Assembly: GCA_934630515.1 (NCBI GenBank)
Contig: CAKTVV010000025.1
Location: 1 to 35,432 of the forward strand
Direction: 5' to 3'
Source: an uncultured Eubacteriales bacterium
GTDB lineage: Bacteria > Bacillota > Clostridia > Oscillospirales > Acutalibacteraceae
DNA: 35,432 nucleotides
The notes beneath the pieces are model-generated. The model searched no databases. It had not been told where the DNA came from and worked only from the letters and a program-made list of their open reading frames with translations. Position 1 is the first letter of the stretch; every line of letters begins with the position of its first letter. Below are positions 33,291-35,432 of the stretch, in pieces. The position numbers were made by a program, and so were the translations under genes.

Positions 33291-35165
33291 ATGGCAACCA
33301 AACAGTTTAAGGCAGAGTCCAAGCGGCTGCTGGACTTGATGATCAACTCCATTTACACCCACAAGGAGATCTTTCTGCGGGAGCTGATCTCCAACGCCAG
33401 CGATGCGCTGGACAAGCTGTATTATCATTCTCTCAGCGGCGAGCTGACGGGACTGAGCCGGGACGAGCTGTCCATCGGTTTGGCGGTGGACAAGGACACC
33501 CGTACCCTCACCGTGACGGACAACGGCGTGGGCATGACCAAGGAGGAGCTGGAGCAGAATTTGGGCACCATCGCCAAGAGCGGCTCACTGGCCTTCAAGA
33601 AGGAAAACGAGCAGAAGGACGATGTGGACATCATCGGTCAGTTCGGCGTGGGCTTTTATGCGGCGTTTATGGTGGCGGATTGCGTGACGGTGACCTCCCG
33701 CCGCTTTGACAGCGACGAGGCGTGGGTGTGGCGCTCCAAGGGTGCCGCCGGCTACACGGTGGAGCCGGGCGAAAAGGACAGCCGCGGCACGGAGATTCAG
33801 CTGCATATCAAGGCGAATACCGACGAGGAGAGCTATGACGAGTTTCTGGAGCCCTATCGGCTGCAGCAGCTGGTAAAGAAGTATTCCGACTATATCCGCT
33901 ATCCCATCCGTATGGAGATGGAAAAGAGCCGTCTCAAGGAGGGCAGCGAGAACGAATACGAGACCTACACCGAGGTGGAAACCCTCAACAGCATGGTGCC
34001 GCTGTGGAAAAAGGCGAAGAACGAGGTCACCCCGGAGGAATACAACGCTTTCTATAAAGAGAAATTCATGGACTACGAGGATCCGGCCCGGGTGATCTAT
34101 TCCTCCACCGAGGGCTCGGCGACCTATAATGCGCTGCTGTTCATACCCGCCCGGGCGCCGTTCAACTACTATAGCCGGGAATATGAGAAGGGTCTGCAGC
34201 TTTACGCCAGCGGCGTGCTGATCATGGATAAATGCCCGGATCTGCTGCCGGATTATTTCAGCTTTGTCAAGGGACTGGTGGATTCTCAGGATTTGTCGCT
34301 GAACATCTCCCGTGAGATGCTGCAGCACGACCGGCAGCTGAAGCTCATCGCCGGACGGCTGGAAAAGAAGATCCATTCCGAGCTGCTGTCCATGCTCAAT
34401 ACCGACCGGGAGAATTATGAGAAATTCTTCGGCAATTTCGGCTTGCAGCTGAAATACGGGCTGTATTCCGATTTCGGTACCCATCGGGAGGTGCTGCAGG
34501 ACCTGCTGCTGTTCCATTCCTCTCATGAGAATAAGCTGACCTCGCTGGCGGAGTATGTCTCCCGCATGAAGGAGGAGCAGAAGTATATCTACTACGCCTG
34601 CGGTGAGACACCGGAAAAGGCGGCGGCGCTGCCCCAGACCGAGGCGGTTGCGGATAAGGGATATGAGATCCTGTATCTGACCCAGGATGTGGACGAATTT
34701 GCCCTCAAGATGCTGCATCAGTTTGAGGAAAAGGAGTTCCGCTCCGTATCCTCCGACGATCTGGGCTTTGACACCCCGGAGGAGGAGAAATCCGAGCCTA
34801 CCGAGGAGCAGAAGAGCCTGTTTGACGCCATGACGGCGGCGCTGGGCGGCAAGGTGACGGCGGTGCGCGCCTCCAAGCGGCTCAAGACCCACCCGGTCTG
34901 CCTCACCAGCGAGGGGGAGATCTCGCTGGAGATGGAGCGGGTGCTGAATGCGCAGCCCGGCGACCAGAAGGTGTCGGCACGGCGGGTGCTGGAGATCAAC
35001 GAGAGCCATCCCATCTATCAAAAGCTGCTGTCTCTCAAGGATAATGAGGAGCAGCTGAAGCTCTACGCCGGTCTGCTGTACGATCAGGCGCTGCTGATCG
35101 AAGGCATGAGCGTGGAGGATCCGGTGGCATTCTCCAATCAGCTGTGTAAGCTTCTGGCGGAATAG
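33291..35165 (+). CDS. htpG: Hsp90 chaperone HtpG
   Basis: 624 residues. The N-terminal ATPase domain shows ELISNASDALDKL, DNGVGMTKEEL, GTIAKSGSLAF and GQFGVGFYAAFMVAD, the GHKL nucleotide-binding motifs. The middle domain has NISREMLQHDRQLKLI and the C-terminal dimerisation part runs from about residue 500. The length is normal for bacterial HtpG. It is a cytosolic, ATP-dependent folding chaperone. The ribosome site is a G-rich run, GGGGGATGCGTT, before the ATG. It stands alone under a CIRCE-controlled promoter, which differs from E. coli, where htpG depends on sigma-32. An IS element lies 37 bp past the stop. Confidence 0.97.
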   Translation: MATKQFKAESKRLLDLMINSIYTHKEIFLRELISNASDALDKLYYHSLSGELTGLSRDELSIGLAVDKDTRTLTVTDNGVGMTKEELEQNLGTIAKSGSLAFKKENEQKDDVDIIGQFGVGFYAAFMVADCVTVTSRRFDSDEAWVWRSKGAAGYTVEPGEKDSRGTEIQLHIKANTDEESYDEFLEPYRLQQLVKKYSDYIRYPIRMEMEKSRLKEGSENEYETYTEVETLNSMVPLWKKAKNEVTPEEYNAFYKEKFMDYEDPARVIYSSTEGSATYNALLFIPARAPFNYYSREYEKGLQLYASGVLIMDKCPDLLPDYFSFVKGLVDSQDLSLNISREMLQHDRQLKLIAGRLEKKIHSELLSMLNTDRENYEKFFGNFGLQLKYGLYSDFGTHREVLQDLLLFHSSHENKLTSLAEYVSRMKEEQKYIYYACGETPEKAAALPQTEAVADKGYEILYLTQDVDEFALKMLHQFEEKEFRSVSSDDLGFDTPEEEKSEPTEEQKSLFDAMTAALGGKVTAVRASKRLKTHPVCLTSEGEISLEMERVLNAQPGDQKVSARRVLEINESHPIYQKLLSLKDNEEQLKLYAGLLYDQALLIEGMSVEDPVAFSNQLCKLLAE

Positions 35166-35177
35166 ATTTCGGATATC

Positions 35178-35194
35178 AAAAAGCACCGTGGGGG
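35178..35194. terminator. Half of a terminator stem, probably cut by the IS
   Basis: AAAAAGCACCGTGGGGG looks like the left arm of a bidirectional terminator (minus strand CCCACGGTGCTTTTT). No matching right arm follows, since the IS end begins at 35202. Confidence 0.4.
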
Positions 35195-35201
35195 TTTGAA
35201 G

Positions 35202-35432
35202 TGACCCCAAAAAGCTAGACTAAGAATACGGGAAAAAACTGTTCAAGCAGCCGAAAGGGCTTGCTGTCTGTGAATTGCAGGCGGCAAGCCCTTCAGCTTT
35301 GCCTTGATTCTGCGGTTATTGTAGTAGTCCAGATATGCAATCAACTCCTGCTTGAAGTGCTCCATGGATTGAAATTCCTGCAAATAGAACAGCTCACTCT
35401 TGAGTAATCCAAAGAAGTTTTCAATTACTGCA
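35202..35432 (-). mobile_element. IS3-family (IS150 group) insertion sequence, right part, cut by the window edge
   Basis: The end starts with TGACCCCAAAAAGCTAGAC, a terminal repeat typical of this group (5'-TG). It is followed inward by the end of a DDE transposase gene on the minus strand. The other end is outside the window. Confidence 0.8.
35243..35432 (-). CDS. IS3-family transposase OrfB, C-terminal part (partial)
   Basis: The last 62 codons are present, reading AVIENFFGLLKSELFYLQEF, then HFKQELIAYLDYYNNRRIKAKLKG and QALSAA before TGA. The Glu of NFFGLLKSE is the third residue of the DDE triad, and YNNRRIKAKLKGLPP is the usual IS150/IS3 ending. This fragment would have been missed by a length cut-off. 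The full gene would normally be made by frameshifting from OrfA. The stop codon lies at 35243-35245, 41 bases inside the terminal repeat. Confidence 0.88.
   Translation of the reverse strand, partial: AVIENFFGLLKSELFYLQEFQSMEHFKQELIAYLDYYNNRRIKAKLKGLPPAIHRQQALSAA

Noticed and set aside
33585..35210. 541-codon minus-strand frame opposite htpG
   Set aside because: Shadow of htpG; no domain or start signal.

Overview
The window looks like a chromosome segment of a gut Clostridia bacterium, most probably a Ruminococcus-like Oscillospiraceae member. The reasons are a dockerin at the end of a BspA-type leucine-rich protein, a type III glutamine synthetase, SPQTG-type cell-wall sorting tails, a CIRCE element before htpG, a T-box leader and many discoidin-like (F5/8 type C) surface modules. 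This placement is an inference; there is no rRNA gene to confirm it.

Layout. (1) 1-2406: two tandem cell-wall proteins with near-identical 3' ends, followed by a decayed gene (2523-2754). (2) About 2757-14845: a genomic island at a tRNA-Trp gene. A 23-base copy of the tRNA 3' end lies at 2982-3004 and the intact gene at 14823-14898. A long direct repeat occurs at 2757, 12540 and 14615. The island carries a three-gene surface/nuclease operon read leftward (7842-8768, 5441-7828, 3622-5418), a tyrosine recombinase with a small invertible promoter segment (8798-9078), an excisionase/HTH/integrase module (10201-12495) and an AT-rich PD-(D/E)XK nuclease gene (12807-14291). (3) 14823-19533: a tRNA-Met/tRNA-Trp operon, an MBL-fold hydrolase, a 6S-like RNA, an M48 peptidase with PASTA-like repeats and asnB. 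(4) 17956-23749: the nitrogen cluster glnN, amt-PII and asnB. It has a promoter-proximal terminator before glnN and an asparagine T-box before asnB. (5) 24077-32136: a three-gene operon of secreted discoidin-repeat proteins and a membrane-anchored GH26-like glycosidase, divergent from an AraC-family regulator. (6) 33204-35165: htpG with promoter and CIRCE, then the end of an IS3-family element.

The most interesting system is the invertible segment. Two 22-bp perfect inverted repeats with a 6-bp asymmetric centre flank about 260 bp that hold a strong promoter and a terminator. The segment sits between a tyrosine recombinase gene and the operon's first gene. As written, the promoter points away from the operon and the terminator faces into it, which is an OFF state; inversion would place the promoter about 90 nt before the start codon with no terminator between. 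The operon encodes an HNH nuclease with an unrecognised N-terminal domain, a dockerin-tailed leucine-rich secreted protein and a membrane-anchored protein whose N-terminal domain looks cohesin-like. Together they suggest a phase-variable, self-assembling cell-surface adhesin co-expressed with a nuclease. The DNA arrangement is seen directly; switching and docking are inferred.
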